Shown in pieces: positions 28,608-37,444 of a stretch of 64,000 bases of DNA. The translations under genes and the position numbers were made by a program. Source of the DNA: Myxococcales bacterium (GTDB lineage Bacteria > Myxococcota_A > UBA796 > GCA-2862545); assembly GCA_019634415.1 (NCBI GenBank), contig JAHQVJ010000117.1, positions 83,878 to 147,877 of the forward strand, written 5' to 3'. The first letter of the stretch is position 1, and each line of letters starts with the position of its first letter. The notes under the pieces are model-generated. The model was not told the DNA's origin. It made no database searches and worked only from the letters and a program-made list of their open reading frames with translations.

Positions 28608-29774
28608 TCAGAGCGCCATCACGTAGAAGCCGAGGCCAAACGCCACCACCGCCAGGAGCAGCGTCAACAGGAGCAGCAAGCCAGGTCTGAACCACGCGCT
28701 CCCGGGCGCCGTGGGATCCAGCCGCCCGCCACCGAACAGCCCACTCGGGAGACGGGCGCCCGAGGGCACGGCCTCGGGCGGTGGGCCCACGTCCACCGGG
28801 ATCGCTCCATGCTCCGCCGGGAGCGTCCACCGGGCGGTGCTGGGCTCGGACAGCGCCGTGATCTCCTCGGTGCCCTCCACCACCACCAGATCGGACTCTT
28901 CGGTGGGCTCCAGCACCTCGTCGTCGTCCACCTCGGTGGGATCGGGCGGCTCCGGAAGCTCGTGTGGCGCCTCGAATCGCCGGAGCAGCGCCGGCACGAA
29001 GCGGGCGCTCCACACCTGGAGATCCGGAGGCGGCAGCTCGGTGGCCACCCCCGACAGCCGCTCGCCGAGGCCGCGCAGACCTGGTCGCGCCGCCGCTTCC
29101 CACCCGAGCATCTGGGCGATCAGGTCTCGCAGCTCCTCGGACACCCCGGGGCCCGGACGAGCCATCGCCGCGATCAGCAGCCGCCGCACGGATGCATCGT
29201 GGACCTTTCGCGTGGTCCCTCCGGGACGCCCACCAGACATCAGCTCGAGCAGCAGCGCGCCGACGCGCCACACCTGAGAGGCGCGGGGGTCCTCCGCACC
29301 GGCTGGTCCTGCAGCGGGCTCCTCGGGGCCCACGAGCCCGGCGACCACCACGTCACCACCGCCGGAGACGAAGAGGTCATCGCAGCAAGGCCCGGGATGT
29401 CGCACGTCCAGAGAGGCCAGGACGCGACACACCGCGGCGACGATCTGGACGGCAGCGGCGGGTGGAGGCAGGTCGGTCTGGTGTGCGGTGAACAGCGAGG
29501 CCGCGACCCCCTTGGGCAGCTCGTACAGCCATGCCTCGCGGCCTCCCAGTCGCGCCACACCGAGCAGCGCGAGGATGCCGTCGGCGCTCCGCTCCACCCA
29601 GGGGGCTGCACGCTCGCGTGCCAGCGCCAGGGCCGCTGGGTCGACCACGGGAGGGCCGAGCTTGACGGCCACCCGCCGCCGTCCCCAAGACGCCTCGAGG
29701 GCGTCTGGCCCCCAGGAGGGCAACGCGCGCAGTGGAACCAGTTCCGGACCGTGGTGGGCCACCCACCCTCCCAT
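28608..29774 (-). CDS. Membrane-anchored pseudokinase-like protein
   Basis: 388 residues from ATG 29774, behind AGGGTGAG. The first 270 residues follow the outline of a Ser/Thr kinase: a VAVKLGPP strand like VAIK, and DVRHPGPCCDDLFVSGGGD where HRDLKPxN should be. The HRD Asp is missing and DFG is replaced by AGL. A variable acidic linker leads to a C-terminal membrane helix (LLLLLTLLLAVVAFGLGF). Catalysis is therefore unlikely; a scaffold or sensor role is inferred. It is divergent from the phosphatase gene by 46 bp. Confidence 0.6.
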   Translation of the reverse strand: MGGWVAHHGPELVPLRALPSWGPDALEASWGRRRVAVKLGPPVVDPAALALARERAAPWVERSADGILALLGVARLGGREAWLYELPKGVAASLFTAHQTDLPPPAAAVQIVAAVCRVLASLDVRHPGPCCDDLFVSGGGDVVVAGLVGPEEPAAGPAGAEDPRASQVWRVGALLLELMSGGRPGGTTRKVHDASVRRLLIAAMARPGPGVSEELRDLIAQMLGWEAAARPGLRGLGERLSGVATELPPPDLQVWSARFVPALLRRFEAPHELPEPPDPTEVDDDEVLEPTEESDLVVVEGTEEITALSEPSTARWTLPAEHGAIPVDVGPPPEAVPSGARLPSGLFGGGRLDPTAPGSAWFRPGLLLLLTLLLAVVAFGLGFYVMAL

Positions 29775-29820
29775 GCTCACCCTACATCGCAGCACCGACG
29801 AGACTGAGCTAAGCCACGTC

Positions 29821-30645
29821 ATGGGTAGTGAGCTTCAGGACGTCCTCGAGCAGCTCCTCCGCGATGCAGGCGCCACGGCGTTGGAGCACTTCGGACGATG
29901 CGAGGCTCGCCGAAAGCCCGACGGAACGGTGGTGACCGATGCCGATCAGGCAGCGGAGTCCGTGATCGTCGAGGCGCTGTCACGGACCTTTCCCGGCGAC
30001 GGGATCCAGGCCGAGGAGGGGTCCGAGGCCAAAGCCCGCTCGGGGCACGGTACCTGGTTCGTCGATCCCATCGACGGAACCAGCGCCTTCCTCGGCCAGC
30101 TCGCGTACTGGGGCCCCACGGTGTGTCGCGTCGACGTGGATGGCGCGCTCGACGTCGGCGCCTTCTTCGTTCCTCGCCTGGCCGAGTCCTGGTTCGCGCA
30201 GCGCGGGGGTGGCGCCTTCCGGGATGGACGCCGGCTGGGGCCCCCCAGCGACGACGTGGCCGTCGACGATCCCACGTTGTTCGTGCCGTCTCGCTTCCAC
30301 CGGGCCGGACGTGCACCTTGGTCCGGCAAGGTCCGAGCACTGGGCTCGGGCGCGGCTCACATGGCGCTGGTGGCGGCGGGCTCGGGCGCCGGCACCGTGG
30401 TCCCCAAGTGGAAGCTGTGGGATGTGGGGTGTGGCGCATTGCTCATCCGCGAAACGGGTCGCATGATATGGGACGTGTCCGGTGAACCCTTCACTCCGGA
30501 AACCGCCTCCCAGGGCCATCCCTTCATCGCGGGAGTGCCCAGGGCCCTGCGGGAGCTGACGGCGGAGGGATGGCTCGCGGGCGTGCTCGGTCGTGGGTCC
30601 CGGGGGGAGAAGGATGTCGGAAGAGATCAACGAGACCGGAGATGA
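29821..30645 (+). CDS. Inositol-monophosphatase-family phosphatase
   Basis: 274 residues. The Mg-binding motifs are VTDADQAAE, the EEG of IQAEEGSE, FVDPIDGTSAF (DPxDGT) and KLWDVGCGALLIRETG near the C-terminus. The family includes inositol monophosphatase, histidinol phosphatase (HisN) and CysQ; the sequence does not decide the substrate. The 3' end overlaps the start of the rpoH-like gene by 32 bp, so the two are probably co-transcribed. Confidence 0.85.
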   Translation: MGSELQDVLEQLLRDAGATALEHFGRCEARRKPDGTVVTDADQAAESVIVEALSRTFPGDGIQAEEGSEAKARSGHGTWFVDPIDGTSAFLGQLAYWGPTVCRVDVDGALDVGAFFVPRLAESWFAQRGGGAFRDGRRLGPPSDDVAVDDPTLFVPSRFHRAGRAPWSGKVRALGSGAAHMALVAAGSGAGTVVPKWKLWDVGCGALLIRETGRMIWDVSGEPFTPETASQGHPFIAGVPRALRELTAEGWLAGVLGRGSRGEKDVGRDQRDRR

Positions 30646-31567
30646 TGCTCCAAAGCGGAAGCTCCCGGCGGGCCTGCCTGGCCTGAAGCGCCCCCCCTCG
30701 GGGATGCGCTCCAAGGATCTGCTGAACTTCTACCTCTCGGAGGTCCGTCGGTACCCCCTGCTGTCTCCCGAAGAGGAGAAGGAGTACGCGCTCCGGTTCG
30801 TGGACACCGGCGATCGAGAGGCTGCCGAGCGCCTCGTGACGGCGAACCTCCGCCTCGTGATCAAGATCGCCTTCCAGTACCACCGGCAGTGGGCCAACGT
30901 GCTGGACCTGATCCAGGAAGGCAACGTGGGGCTGGTGGAGGCCCTGTCCCGGTACGATCCGTCCAGGGAGATCCGCTTCTCCAGCTACGCCCAGTACTGG
31001 ATTCGGGCGATGATCTTGCGGTTCTTGCTCGACAACTTCCGCTTGGTCCGCCTCGGATCCACCCGCGCAGGTCGCAAGCTGTTCTTCCAGCTCCAGAAGG
31101 AGCGCGATCGGCTCATGAAGGAGGGCATCGAGCCCACCAGCCGCTTGATCGCGGAGAACCTGGGGGTCGCGGAGCACGAGGTGGACGCCGTCGACCGCCA
31201 CATGCGGGCGCCTGCGCTGTCGCTGCACGCCCCCGCCGGCGACGATCCGGAGGGCCGCACGCTGTCGGAGGTGGTGCCCGAGGGCGAGCCCAACGACCCC
31301 GAGGACAACGCTGCCCGCCGCGAGGTGACGGAGCTGTACCGATCCAAGCTCGACGCCTTCGCCAAGGCCCACCTCCGCGACGACCGCGAGCGGATGATCT
31401 GGGAGCAGCGAATGGTGGCCACGGACCCCGTGAGCCTGTCGTCGCTGGGGGAGCACTTCGGCGTGAGCAAGGAGCGCATCCGGCAGGTGGAGGCCCGGCT
31501 CAAGAAGCGCCTCAAGACCTTCCTGGAAGGGGAGCTCGGCGACGGGTTCGAGTTCGAGTTCGAGTAG
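30614..31567 (+). CDS. rpoH: RNA polymerase sigma-32 (RpoH) family factor
   Basis: 317 residues. The ATG follows GGGGGGAGAAGG. Region 2 (RLVTANLRLVIKIAFQY, DLIQEGNVGLVEAL, FSSYAQYWIRAMI) and region 4 helix-turn-helix (SLGEHFGVSKERIRQVEARL) are complete. The RpoH box appears as AGRKLFFQLQKERDRL, which separates it from SigA. An N-terminal extension of about 30 residues is Lys/Pro-rich. RpoH-type factors drive heat-shock or developmental genes; Myxococcota often have several, so the specific role is open. Confidence 0.85.
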   Translation: MSEEINETGDDAPKRKLPAGLPGLKRPPSGMRSKDLLNFYLSEVRRYPLLSPEEEKEYALRFVDTGDREAAERLVTANLRLVIKIAFQYHRQWANVLDLIQEGNVGLVEALSRYDPSREIRFSSYAQYWIRAMILRFLLDNFRLVRLGSTRAGRKLFFQLQKERDRLMKEGIEPTSRLIAENLGVAEHEVDAVDRHMRAPALSLHAPAGDDPEGRTLSEVVPEGEPNDPEDNAARREVTELYRSKLDAFAKAHLRDDRERMIWEQRMVATDPVSLSSLGEHFGVSKERIRQVEARLKKRLKTFLEGELGDGFEFEFE

Positions 31568-31594
31568 CCCGCCACTCGATCACGAAGGCGTTGA

Positions 31595-32602
31595 CTAGGT
31601 GAGGTCCGCGAAGACGGGCGCGCGGAGCTGCGTCGTGGTGCGGTGAGCCTGCCGACCCACCTGGTGGATCAGACCCGCCTTCAGCAGCCGTGCATCGCGC
31701 CTGCTGTCGGGCGGGAGGGGGCCGTGGCTGGCGAGGTCCTGGAGGCGTGCGGACAGAGATGGGTCGGCAGCCACGATATCGAATGCTCGTCTGATCTCTT
31801 GGCCGAGGGGCCCCAACGTGCGCCAGAAGGACCGCCGATCCGCCACCACGTCGCTGATTCGACCTGCCGCCTCGGTGCCCAGCGCATCGATCACCGCAGG
31901 AATGCCTCCCACCGTCGCCACGAGGGAGCGAAGCCGAGGCAGGTTGTCCGGCCCCAGGTGCTCCACGAGCGCCTCGAGGGCCTCGGTCTCGTTGAAGTCG
32001 GGCAGCAGCAGCCGACGCGCGCCCTGGAACTCCAGATGAGGCGCATCCACCGCACCTGCCAGCAGCAGGTTGAAGCCAGGGTTCGTGGTGCGATGGTGAA
32101 GGTGGTCCTCGAACACCGAGATGAAGTCCTGGAGGGCCTCGACGTGGATGTGCTCGGCCGAGTGGATCATCAGGCAGCGACGAGGTTCCTGCTCCGCACG
32201 ACGGAACAGCTCCTTCATCACCACGCGGAAGCCATGCCGGCTGACGGCCTGCCACGCCTCCCCGTTCACCGACAGTCCACAGAACTCGACGATGGCCTGC
32301 ACCAGCCAAGACCACGCCTGGTGGGGCGTGCGCCCGTCGAGCGGCCGGAACGACAGCGTGCGGCAGTGCACGCTGGGCTCGCCCACAGCCAGGTCCACCG
32401 CTACGTCGTCGAGGAAGCGGCGCGGCTGACTCCAGCGTGGCGTGATCAGCACCACGGGCTGCATGTTGCGCAGGTAGCATCGGGTCTTGCGGGCGACTCG
32501 GGCGCGGATGGCCTCTTCCAGGTAGTACTGGTCGGGGTCGAACGCACCTTGGCGTTTTCCGCGGAGAATCGTCAGCCGTCGGTCGAGACGGGGGATGGTC
32601 AT
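31595..32602 (-). CDS. AAA/STAND-like protein without a P-loop
   Basis: 335 residues from ATG 32602 (a GTG five codons upstream is possible). The layout follows STAND/AAA ATPases: strand 1 VVLITP, a Walker B-like RRCLMIHSAEHIH, sensor-1-like NLLLAGAVD, then LLLPDFNETEALEAL and VATVGGIPAVIDAL as in the helical lid. The P-loop position reads TPRWSQPRR with no GKT, so ATP hydrolysis is unlikely. It is divergent, by 50 bp, from a winged-helix protein of equally unknown function. I do not recognise the family. Confidence 0.55.
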   Translation of the reverse strand: MTIPRLDRRLTILRGKRQGAFDPDQYYLEEAIRARVARKTRCYLRNMQPVVLITPRWSQPRRFLDDVAVDLAVGEPSVHCRTLSFRPLDGRTPHQAWSWLVQAIVEFCGLSVNGEAWQAVSRHGFRVVMKELFRRAEQEPRRCLMIHSAEHIHVEALQDFISVFEDHLHHRTTNPGFNLLLAGAVDAPHLEFQGARRLLLPDFNETEALEALVEHLGPDNLPRLRSLVATVGGIPAVIDALGTEAAGRISDVVADRRSFWRTLGPLGQEIRRAFDIVAADPSLSARLQDLASHGPLPPDSRRDARLLKAGLIHQVGRQAHRTTTQLRAPVFADLT

Positions 32603-32652
32603 GGCGTTGGAACCCACAGGGCCACAGCGTATCCCAACCCGGGGATCGGACC

Positions 32653-34374
32653 ATGACGGCGCGCTCGGTCATCGTGCCCGGCGCGAACAGCCCGCAGCTG
32701 CTCACGCGCATCTTGGAGGCCGTGGCGCAGGGGGTGCGCACCACGCGCGGGCTGCAGCGGTCCTGTGGCGTGCAGGGCCAGACGGTGCGCTCCTACCTTC
32801 AAGCGGGAGAGTGGTTGGGCCTGCTCGAGACCACCGATCCCATCGTCCTGTCCCCGCTGGGCCTCGAGTTCGTCTACGCGGGAGCACGCAGGGCGCAGCT
32901 GTATGTGCGGGCCGTGTGGTCCAACGCCTTTGCAGCCGACCTGCTGGTGGCGGGAGACGGGCGACTCCCCGACCTCACACACATCGAGCGAGCCATCCTG
33001 GCGCTCGAGCCCGACCTCGCCGCCGCCACCGTGCGGCGACGAGCCAGTGCGGTGCGCAGCCTCGTCGCCCCTGCCGTGGGGCGGCCCCGGCCTCGACCGA
33101 GGGAGCAGGAAGAGCTGCAGCTCGCGCTCCCGCTCGGGCACGCCGCCAGCGCCGCTTCGCCACCCTCGACTCGACTCGACGAGGCCATCTCCCACGATCC
33201 CGACGCCTACCGACTGGCCTACGCTCACCTGCTGGACCACGGAGAGCTGTCCCTGCGCCAGATCCGGGGCCTGCTTCAGCGCGCAGGAGCCCCTGGGATC
33301 GCCCTCGGGGAGCTGGTCGACATGGCCCTCCGTCGCGGAGATGCCAGGCGCCACGGAGATCACCTGGTGGTCACCGGCGGAGGCCTCGCTCGCCGCGACC
33401 TCGCGGACACCACTCTCTCGATCCTGCTCTCGGATCCCGACTATCGGCGCTTCCTGTCGAGCGGAGACCACCCCGACCCACGTATCCGCACCTGGGACGA
33501 GCGCCTGTTCGGCGGTCCCGTGCGCCAGGAGTCGCGGCACCAGCACCTCTCGGCGCTGCTGATGGACCGAAGCCTCGACCTGTTCCCGGAGGCCGGAGAC
33601 GCCGAGCAGGTGCCTCCCACCGTCACGCAGCGCTTCTTGGATGTGTGGGAACACCCTGGGCTACCCATCTCCTTTCCCCCCACCCTCTCGCAGCTACAGG
33701 GTGGCGTCGCCGCGATCAACCGCCTGCTGGCCAGCGAGGCGAGCCCCGACGCCTCGGGTGAGCGCAGCATCGTGTCGCCCTGTGTGGCCGTACATGGGGG
33801 CCTCCTGTTCCCCTCCGAGGCAGCCCCACGATCCATCCCGGACCTGCGAACGCTCCGCCAGCGCCTGCTGCTGCGGGCCCCAGGTCCCGCGCTCCTCGCA
33901 GCACTCCTGCTCCTCCATCGACAGCAGCCGGATCGGATCTCGCTGCTGAGCGCACGAGGCGGCTGGGGCGTGCAGGTCGGCCTGGAGTCCCCCACTCCAC
34001 TGATGACGTTCCTGGAGCGCCTGGCCCAGCGTCGCAGGTGGATGCTGGTGCGACGCACCGCCGGTGGGATCGATGCCAACGCCATGGTGCGCGTCGGCGA
34101 AGCTTTGGGCGTGGTCACGGTGGTGGGCAGGCGCGCCGTGTTGGCGGAGGACCTCGCCGTTCGCCTCTCGCTGGATCCGCAGGAGATGGAGATCCGGCAG
34201 CGGCTACAGTCGCTGACCGATGCGTTGGCGGCCTCCCTCGATGCAGAGCCGGGCCCCGGGCCCGAGCTCCTCGACCCACAGCTCAGGTACGGGCCCTCCA
34301 CTCCCGTCGGTGCGCCTCAGCGGCACACCGTCCGTCCTACCGGCCGCCCTCAAGATGCCTTCGAGGTCCTGTGA
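32653..34374 (+). CDS. Large winged-helix-like protein, unknown function
   Basis: 573 residues. Residues 12-75 look like a winged helix (RTTRGLQRSCGVQGQTVRSYL, then GLLETTDPIVLSPLGLEFV), and a second DNA-binding-like unit may lie near 195-250 (LSLRQIRGLLQRAGAPGIA). The remainder is helical with no motif I know. Stop TGA overlaps the GTG of the gamma-glutamylcyclotransferase gene. Its divergent partner is the P-loop-less AAA-like gene, and the two could form a regulatory or genome-maintenance pair (inference only). Confidence 0.55.
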   Translation: MTARSVIVPGANSPQLLTRILEAVAQGVRTTRGLQRSCGVQGQTVRSYLQAGEWLGLLETTDPIVLSPLGLEFVYAGARRAQLYVRAVWSNAFAADLLVAGDGRLPDLTHIERAILALEPDLAAATVRRRASAVRSLVAPAVGRPRPRPREQEELQLALPLGHAASAASPPSTRLDEAISHDPDAYRLAYAHLLDHGELSLRQIRGLLQRAGAPGIALGELVDMALRRGDARRHGDHLVVTGGGLARRDLADTTLSILLSDPDYRRFLSSGDHPDPRIRTWDERLFGGPVRQESRHQHLSALLMDRSLDLFPEAGDAEQVPPTVTQRFLDVWEHPGLPISFPPTLSQLQGGVAAINRLLASEASPDASGERSIVSPCVAVHGGLLFPSEAAPRSIPDLRTLRQRLLLRAPGPALLAALLLLHRQQPDRISLLSARGGWGVQVGLESPTPLMTFLERLAQRRRWMLVRRTAGGIDANAMVRVGEALGVVTVVGRRAVLAEDLAVRLSLDPQEMEIRQRLQSLTDALAASLDAEPGPGPELLDPQLRYGPSTPVGAPQRHTVRPTGRPQDAFEVL

Positions 34375-34739
34375 GCACGCGGCTGTTCGTGTACGGCACC
34401 TTGATGCACGGAGGCTCCCAGGCGGGGCTCCTGGGTCGCGCACTGCGAACCCCTGCCACGACCGTCGGCTCTCTGTGGCACCTGCCTGCCGGATACCCAG
34501 CGCTGTCGGATGGCGACGACGTGGTCCACGGCGAGCTGGTGGTCCTGCCCGATGCACGGATGCTCGACGTGCTCGATGCCTACGAGGGCATCGACGAGGG
34601 CCTGTACGTGCGGGTGAAGGTGGACGTCCGCGTGGGTCTGCGCAGCGAGCGAGCGTGGGCGTATCGAATGGCCAATCCTCGGCTACGGGGGGGGCGTCGC
34701 ACCCGGGACGGCCGCTACAAGCCGCTCCGGTCACGGTGA
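34371..34739 (+). CDS. Gamma-glutamylcyclotransferase-like (GGCT/AIG2) protein
   Basis: 122 residues, GTG start overlapping the previous stop. The N-terminal LFVYGTLM binding loop, GYPAL, GELVVL and DAYEGIDEGLY (with the catalytic Glu of the family) are present. Family members cyclise gamma-glutamyl amines or act on glutathione; the substrate here is unknown. Length is normal. Confidence 0.8.
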   Translation: MSTRLFVYGTLMHGGSQAGLLGRALRTPATTVGSLWHLPAGYPALSDGDDVVHGELVVLPDARMLDVLDAYEGIDEGLYVRVKVDVRVGLRSERAWAYRMANPRLRGGRRTRDGRYKPLRSR

Positions 34740-34761
34740 CACGTCGCGATACCATGGGGCC

Positions 34762-35769
34762 ATGCAACAGCAGCTGCTAGGCGAGAGTGAGGCGATGGAG
34801 GTCCTGCGCAAGCGGATCTCCCAGGTGGCCCACACGCCCCTGCCGGTGTTGCTCTCGGGGGAGACGGGAACGGGCAAGGAGGTGGCGGCTCGCACGGTGC
34901 ACGACAAGTCCGGCCGGTCCGGACCCTTCGTGCCGGTGGACTGCGCGGCGCTCTCACAGTCGCTGGTGGAGACCGAGCTGTTCGGCCACGAGCGTGGCGC
35001 CTTCACCGGTGCCCACCAGCGTCGCGAGGGCCTGGTCTATGCCGCCCGAGGGGGAACCTTCTTCCTCGACGAGGTGGGAGAGCTGCCCATGGAGACGCAG
35101 ACCCGGCTGCTTCGCCTACTGGAGCAGGGCACCTACCGGCCCGTGGGCGACCGAACCGAGCGAAGCTCCGACATTCGCGTCGTGGCCGCGAGCTGGCGTG
35201 ATCTGCGACAGCGGGTGGCCGAGGGCGCCTTTCGGGAAGACCTGTACCATCGGCTCACCATCGTGGAGCTGCGCCTGCCCGCCCTGCGGGAGCGTGTGGG
35301 CGACATCGAGCTGTTGTTCGAGCACTTCCTCGAGGAGTCCTGCCGGGGCTCTCGGCACCCCCCGGAGCTGGAGCCCGACGTGCGCGTGCATCTGCGGCGC
35401 TGGCCCTGGCCCGGGAACGTCCGGGAGCTGCGCAACGTGGCGAGCTTCGTGGCAGCCATGACTCCGGGCGGTCGTGTCCGCATGGAGGATCTCCCCCCTG
35501 CCCTGTTGCGCCGACCGCCCGAGGTGGCCGACACCGCCATTCCGGTCGGATTGTCCTCCACCGAGGTCCGCATCGATCTGCCCTACATCGAAGCTCGACG
35601 CTTATTCCTCGACGACTTCCAGCAGCGATACGTGGAGGCGATCCTCGAGGCACACGATGGCAACGTCAGCGCCGCTGCCCGCTCGGCAGGCATGGATCGT
35701 CGGTCGATCCAACGAATCATGAAGCGCGCCCGCATGTCTGCACACAACGGCTCCCGTCCACCTTCCTGA
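34762..35769 (+). CDS. Sigma-54-dependent activator lacking a sensory domain
   Basis: 335 residues. The AAA+ core starts almost at residue 1: Walker A GETGTGKE (33-40), GAFTGA loop (79-84, contacts sigma-54), Walker B GGTFFLDEVGELP, WPWPGNVRELRN, then a Fis-type helix-turn-helix (NVSAAARSAGMDRRSIQRIM). There is no response-regulator, GAF or FHA domain, so control must act in trans or at expression level, as in PspF-like activators. GATACC at 34748-34753 places a possible transcript start at the ATG. The next gene is a second activator. Confidence 0.88.
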   Translation: MQQQLLGESEAMEVLRKRISQVAHTPLPVLLSGETGTGKEVAARTVHDKSGRSGPFVPVDCAALSQSLVETELFGHERGAFTGAHQRREGLVYAARGGTFFLDEVGELPMETQTRLLRLLEQGTYRPVGDRTERSSDIRVVAASWRDLRQRVAEGAFREDLYHRLTIVELRLPALRERVGDIELLFEHFLEESCRGSRHPPELEPDVRVHLRRWPWPGNVRELRNVASFVAAMTPGGRVRMEDLPPALLRRPPEVADTAIPVGLSSTEVRIDLPYIEARRLFLDDFQQRYVEAILEAHDGNVSAAARSAGMDRRSIQRIMKRARMSAHNGSRPPS

Positions 35770-35776
35770 CCGACCG

Positions 35777-35801
35777 ACACTGACGGCAAGGCGCGCAGTG
35801 T
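35777..35801 (+). promoter_or_regulatory. Dyad overlapping the probable promoter of the FHA activator gene
   Basis: ACACTG (35777-35782) and CAGTGT (35796-35801) are perfect inverted arms 13 nt apart. CTGACG and TAGGCT, 16 bp apart, overlap it as possible -35/-10 boxes. This suggests operator control; the binding protein is unknown. Confidence 0.35.
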
Positions 35802-35838
35802 TAGGCTGACCCGTCCGATTGGGGGGCAGACAGCGCCC

Positions 35839-37212
35839 ATGCCAGAGATCACGTCCGTCATCCCAGACACCGATCCGAATCGCAAGCAACAGCTCCACCT
35901 TCGGCGGATCGGGTTGAAGGTGCTTCAGGGTCAGGATTCGGGGCAGAACGCTCAGTTCGATCACGACGTGATCCGAATCGGCGCGCAGGAAGGAAACCAC
36001 TTCGTGCTCACCGACGACACGGTGAGTCGCCGCCACGCCGAGATCGCTCGCACGGCGGAAGGCATCGTCCTGCGAGACCTGGGATCCACGAACGGCACCT
36101 TCGTGGGCAACATCCAGATCAAGGAAGTGTTCCTCGGGGAGACGCGGACGTTCCGCGTCGGGAAGACCGAGATGGCCTTCGAGATGCTCGACGAGTTCGT
36201 CGACATCGTGCCCGCTCCCGAGACCCACTTCGAAGACATCGTGGGGCAGGCCGTCGAGATCCGCGCCATGTTCTCGATCGTGGAGCGAGTGGCCCGCACG
36301 GAGCTCACGGTGCTGGTGACCGGGGCCACGGGAACGGGCAAGGAGCTCGTCAGCCGAGCGATCCATGCGCGCTCACCGCGCAAGGATGGACCATTCGTGG
36401 TCTTCGACTGCGGCGCCGTGGCGCGCAACCTGATCGAGAGCGAGCTGTTCGGACACGAGCGTGGGGCCTTCACGGGCGCCGTCTCGAGCCGAGCAGGCGT
36501 GTTCGAGCAGGCGAACGGCGGCACGATCTTCCTCGACGAGCTCGGTGAGCTACCGCTCGAGCTCCAGCCGGCCCTGCTGCGCGTGCTCGAGCAGCGGGAG
36601 GTCAAGCGCATCGGGGATCGGCGCGTTCGCAGCGTGGACGTGCGGGTGGTGGCCGCCACCAACCGCGACCTCCAGAAGCTGGTCGAGGAGCAGAAGTTCC
36701 GCGAGGATCTCTTCTACCGGCTAGCCGTCGTGGAGATAGCCCTCCCCCCACTGCGAGAGCGACTCGAGGACCTGCCGCTGCTCATCGAGCATCTCTTGAG
36801 CACCGCCTCCTTCGACCACAGCGTGCGGGGCATCACGCCCGACGTGCTGGATCTGTTCCGCGAGTACCCGTGGCCGGGCAACGTGCGCGAGCTACGCAAC
36901 ACGCTGCTTCGCGCGATCCCCTTCTGCGAGGGCGATCTCATCGACATGCAGGCGCTGCCAGAGGCGCTTCGGGCGGATGCGGGAGCCGCATCGCAGTCCG
37001 CGGACGGAGAGGGTGTGGAGGGGCTGCCCCTGCCTCGCTCGGGGCTATCGCTCCGCGAAGCTCGAGAGGAGCTGATCACAGCCTTCGAGCGCCGATACCT
37101 GCAGGACCTCCTGCAGCGCTGCGAGGGCAACCTGTCGAAGGCAGCCCGAGACGCCGGCGTCGATCGGAAGACGATCTCCAGGATGCTCAAGCGCCACGAC
37201 ATTCGCAGCTAG
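35839..37212 (+). CDS. FHA-domain sigma-54-dependent activator
   Basis: 457 residues. An N-terminal FHA domain (about residues 22-115: VIRIGAQEGNHFVL, SRRHAEIAR, LRDLGSTNGTFVG) replaces the usual receiver. It is followed by AAA+ with GATGTGKE (162-169), GAFTGA (209-214), GGTIFLDELGELP, WPGNVRELRN and a C-terminal Fis helix-turn-helix (NLSKAARDAGVDRKTISRML). FHA domains bind phosphothreonine, so activity is probably controlled by Ser/Thr kinases, as in Myxococcus enhancer-binding proteins; a kinase is encoded at 48 kb. Confidence 0.92.
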   Translation: MPEITSVIPDTDPNRKQQLHLRRIGLKVLQGQDSGQNAQFDHDVIRIGAQEGNHFVLTDDTVSRRHAEIARTAEGIVLRDLGSTNGTFVGNIQIKEVFLGETRTFRVGKTEMAFEMLDEFVDIVPAPETHFEDIVGQAVEIRAMFSIVERVARTELTVLVTGATGTGKELVSRAIHARSPRKDGPFVVFDCGAVARNLIESELFGHERGAFTGAVSSRAGVFEQANGGTIFLDELGELPLELQPALLRVLEQREVKRIGDRRVRSVDVRVVAATNRDLQKLVEEQKFREDLFYRLAVVEIALPPLRERLEDLPLLIEHLLSTASFDHSVRGITPDVLDLFREYPWPGNVRELRNTLLRAIPFCEGDLIDMQALPEALRADAGAASQSADGEGVEGLPLPRSGLSLREAREELITAFERRYLQDLLQRCEGNLSKAARDAGVDRKTISRMLKRHDIRS

Positions 37213-37217
37213 CGCAA

Positions 37218-37239
37218 CTGCCAGTATCCCGATTGGCAG
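37218..37239 (+). repeat. Inverted repeat after the FHA activator gene
   Basis: CTGCCA and TGGCAG are perfect arms around a 10-nt loop, five nt after the stop. There is no T-run. It may be a weak terminator. The rest of the 232-bp spacer holds no gene; TTGCCA-N16-GATACC near 37384-37411 could be the promoter of the next gene. Confidence 0.35.
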
Positions 37240-37444
37240 CATTGAAGCCTCCTCAAGAGCGTGCAACCTACACGGATTATTCATCATCTTCCGTGCAATG
37301 GCTGCATTCGACCTACCTCATCGTCGAAGCTGGCCTCTGGTCAGGGAGCGGTCGATTCCAGGTCGCTTCCTCTTCGAAGCTTTGCCACGTGGTTAGGGGG
37401 TCTGATACCGTCCACGACTCCTCCACAGCTTCGGAGATACCCCG

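Noticed and set aside
37234..37250. TTGGCAGCATTGAAGCC after the FHA activator as a sigma-54 promoter
   Set aside because: The -12 element is AAGC, the TTGGCA belongs to an inverted repeat, and the next ATG is about 200 bp away.
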